Origin: Arcicella gelida
GTDB taxonomy: Bacteria > Bacteroidota > Bacteroidia > Cytophagales > Spirosomataceae
Assembly: GCF_034931025.1 (NCBI RefSeq)
Contig: NZ_JAYGIL010000002.1
Coordinates: forward strand, 186,001-250,000
Direction of reading: 5' to 3'
Length of the DNA: 64,000 nucleotides
In this document: in pieces, positions 63,254-64,000 of the stretch
Position numbering within the stretch: position 1 is the stretch's first letter
Layout: each line of letters opens with the position of its first letter
Notes under the pieces: model-generated
The model's database searches: none
The model's input: the letters and a program-made list of their open reading frames with translations, nothing else
Told to the model about the DNA's origin: nothing
Translations under genes and position numbers: made by a program

Positions 63254-64000
63254 ATGAGAAAAATTAATTTTAGTAGCTTAAATCAAAACCTTGCAAGCTT
63301 CATAAAACCTTGCAAGGTTTTTGTGTTTTCATCAGTATTGGTACTGGGAAGTAGTTTTCAACAACCACTATCAGATGAAGAAATTTATCAAAAGAAAATT
63401 CAGCAAGCACAAGGTAGCAATATGCACGAGTACACACTCAATATTGCGAAAGGTTTCCTAAACAGACCTTATAAAGCCTACACCTTAGAAAGTAAAGATG
63501 AGGAGAAATTAGTGGTAAACCTCAAGGAATTTGACTGCTCAACTTTTGTGGAAAGCTGTGTGGCAATGGGTTTGACTTATCGAAAAAAGGATATTTCTTT
63601 TGATAATTTTCAATATTATTTGAAGCGACTGCGCTATTACAATAAAGGACAAATTAAAGGCTATGAGTCTAGGATTCATTACTTTTCTGATTGGATTTAT
63701 ACGCATAACCAAGACGGACTATTAGAAGATATTACGCATAGTTTGGGAGGAATTCCATTGAAGAAAGATATTAATTTCATCAGTGCAAACTGGGATAAAA
63801 ATCCTAATGCAAGCAATATTGAACTTCAAGAAAAAATTAGGAAAGTAGAAAATAAAATCAGTAACCAAGATTTTTATTATATCCCTAAAGCAAAAATCAG
63901 AAGTATTGAAGACAAACTCTTGAATGGCGATATTATTGGTATTACTACAAATATTGATGGTTTGGACATTACTCACGAAGGTTTTGCCATTAGGTTACAA
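63254..64000 (+). CDS. DUF1460 (N-acetylmuramoyl-L-alanine amidase-like) protein, 3' end cut
   Basis: Frame open from ATG 63254 to the window end (249 residues seen), starting 7 bp after the MFS stop. FDCSTFVESC contains the nucleophile Cys of the NlpC/P60-like DUF1460 fold, and FSDWIYTHNQDG and GDIIGITTNIDGLDITHEGFA (with the His block) follow in family order. The first ~37 residues resemble a signal peptide (VFVFSSVLVLGSSFQ), but bases 63284-63323 in it form a terminator-like hairpin, so the start may be later (GTG 63323 is in frame). Expected role: hydrolysis of peptidoglycan peptides in the periplasm. Confidence 0.85.
   Translation, partial: MRKINFSSLNQNLASFIKPCKVFVFSSVLVLGSSFQQPLSDEEIYQKKIQQAQGSNMHEYTLNIAKGFLNRPYKAYTLESKDEEKLVVNLKEFDCSTFVESCVAMGLTYRKKDISFDNFQYYLKRLRYYNKGQIKGYESRIHYFSDWIYTHNQDGLLEDITHSLGGIPLKKDINFISANWDKNPNASNIELQEKIRKVENKISNQDFYYIPKAKIRSIEDKLLNGDIIGITTNIDGLDITHEGFAIRLQ
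63284..63323 (+). terminator. Terminator-like hairpin inside the DUF1460 start
   Basis: CAAAACCTTGCAAG (63284-63297) pairs with CTTGCAAGGTTTTTG (63309-63323), stem followed by T-rich sequence, 38 bp after the MFS stop. Good position for ending the amylase-MFS transcript, but it overlaps the possible first codons of the next gene. Confidence 0.65.

Noticed and set aside
1..64000. tRNA, rRNA and classical riboswitches
   Set aside because: I looked in the gaps and saw no cloverleaf, rRNA core or known aptamer pattern; a covariance scan could still find a diverged one.

Overview
The window is AT-rich, gene-dense DNA from a member of the Bacteroidota, most likely an environmental Cytophagales-type bacterium. 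The evidence is the many signal peptides ending in a short '..AQ' or lipobox motif, type IX secretion (T9SS) C-terminal sorting domains on large surface proteins, candidate promoters of the Bacteroidota form TTTG-N19/20-TANNTTTG, and the gene set itself (PD40/OmpA proteins, DUF4394, DUF1460, GH65/GH13 maltose genes, UMF1-type MFS). No rRNA, tRNA, IS transposase, CRISPR array or prophage was seen. Genus-level assignment is not possible from this window alone.

Layout. 0-2 kb: two adjacent amidohydrolases, the first cut by the window edge and the second apparently lacking the metal ligands. 2.1-4 kb: a UDG-superfamily-like protein and a class II Fic protein whose start codon lies in a large nested dyad. 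4.2-7.5 kb: a GH78 rhamnosidase and an Rpn-type PD-(D/E)XK protein. 7.6-12.3 kb: a T9SS beta-propeller protein, a dense inverted-repeat cluster and a DUF4394 lipoprotein. 12.5-19.5 kb: an alditol-oxidase-like lipoprotein, YidD, an M14 carboxypeptidase, an HPP membrane protein and an M1 peptidase. 19.6-21.9 kb: a complete peroxide module, with OxyR divergent from AhpC-AhpD, an operator-like dyad between them and an intrinsic terminator inside the ahpC-ahpD gap. 22-29 kb: a minus-strand surface-polysaccharide operon (GT2, Glf, a large unknown membrane-anchored protein, MBOAT O-acetyltransferase, AlgJ/DHHW-like partner), followed by a separate acyltransferase-3 gene with a good promoter. 30.6-35.6 kb: two paralogous PD40/OmpA proteins and Rpe. 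35.8-39.9 kb: LigA, DapA, a Dabb protein and a small lipoprotein.

40.0-40.8 kb holds the most interesting candidate: a HEPN-type Abi protein with, divergently and only about 36 bp away, a full small-RNA transcription unit (TTTG-N19-TATATTTG promoter, folded body of about 55 nt, perfect intrinsic terminator). This is the architecture expected of an RNA-controlled Abi/toxin module. 41-44.3 kb: MsrB, a three-copy 91-bp tandem repeat, a UMF1-type MFS and an SDR. 44.4-54.2 kb: a 2.3-kilo-residue T9SS adhesin-like protein (4 N-terminal repeats, 16 nearly identical 76-residue Ig-like units, a seven-repeat propeller, sorting domain), a beta-helix-like secreted protein, and LytTR and LuxR regulators separated by two copies of an AATACC-N8-GGTATT dyad. 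54.4-63.2 kb: a maltodextrin-use locus (maltose phosphorylase GH65, beta-phosphoglucomutase, SusA-like GH13, second secreted GH13, MFS maltose transporter), without SusC/SusD in view. The last gene, a DUF1460 amidase-like protein, runs off the right edge.

The maltose genes make a coherent pathway: extracytoplasmic amylases produce maltose, the MFS carries it in, GH65 phosphorolyses it to glucose and beta-glucose-1-phosphate, and PgmB converts the latter to glucose-6-phosphate. Many intergenic gaps carry AT-rich direct and inverted repeats, which look like a recurring feature of this genome.
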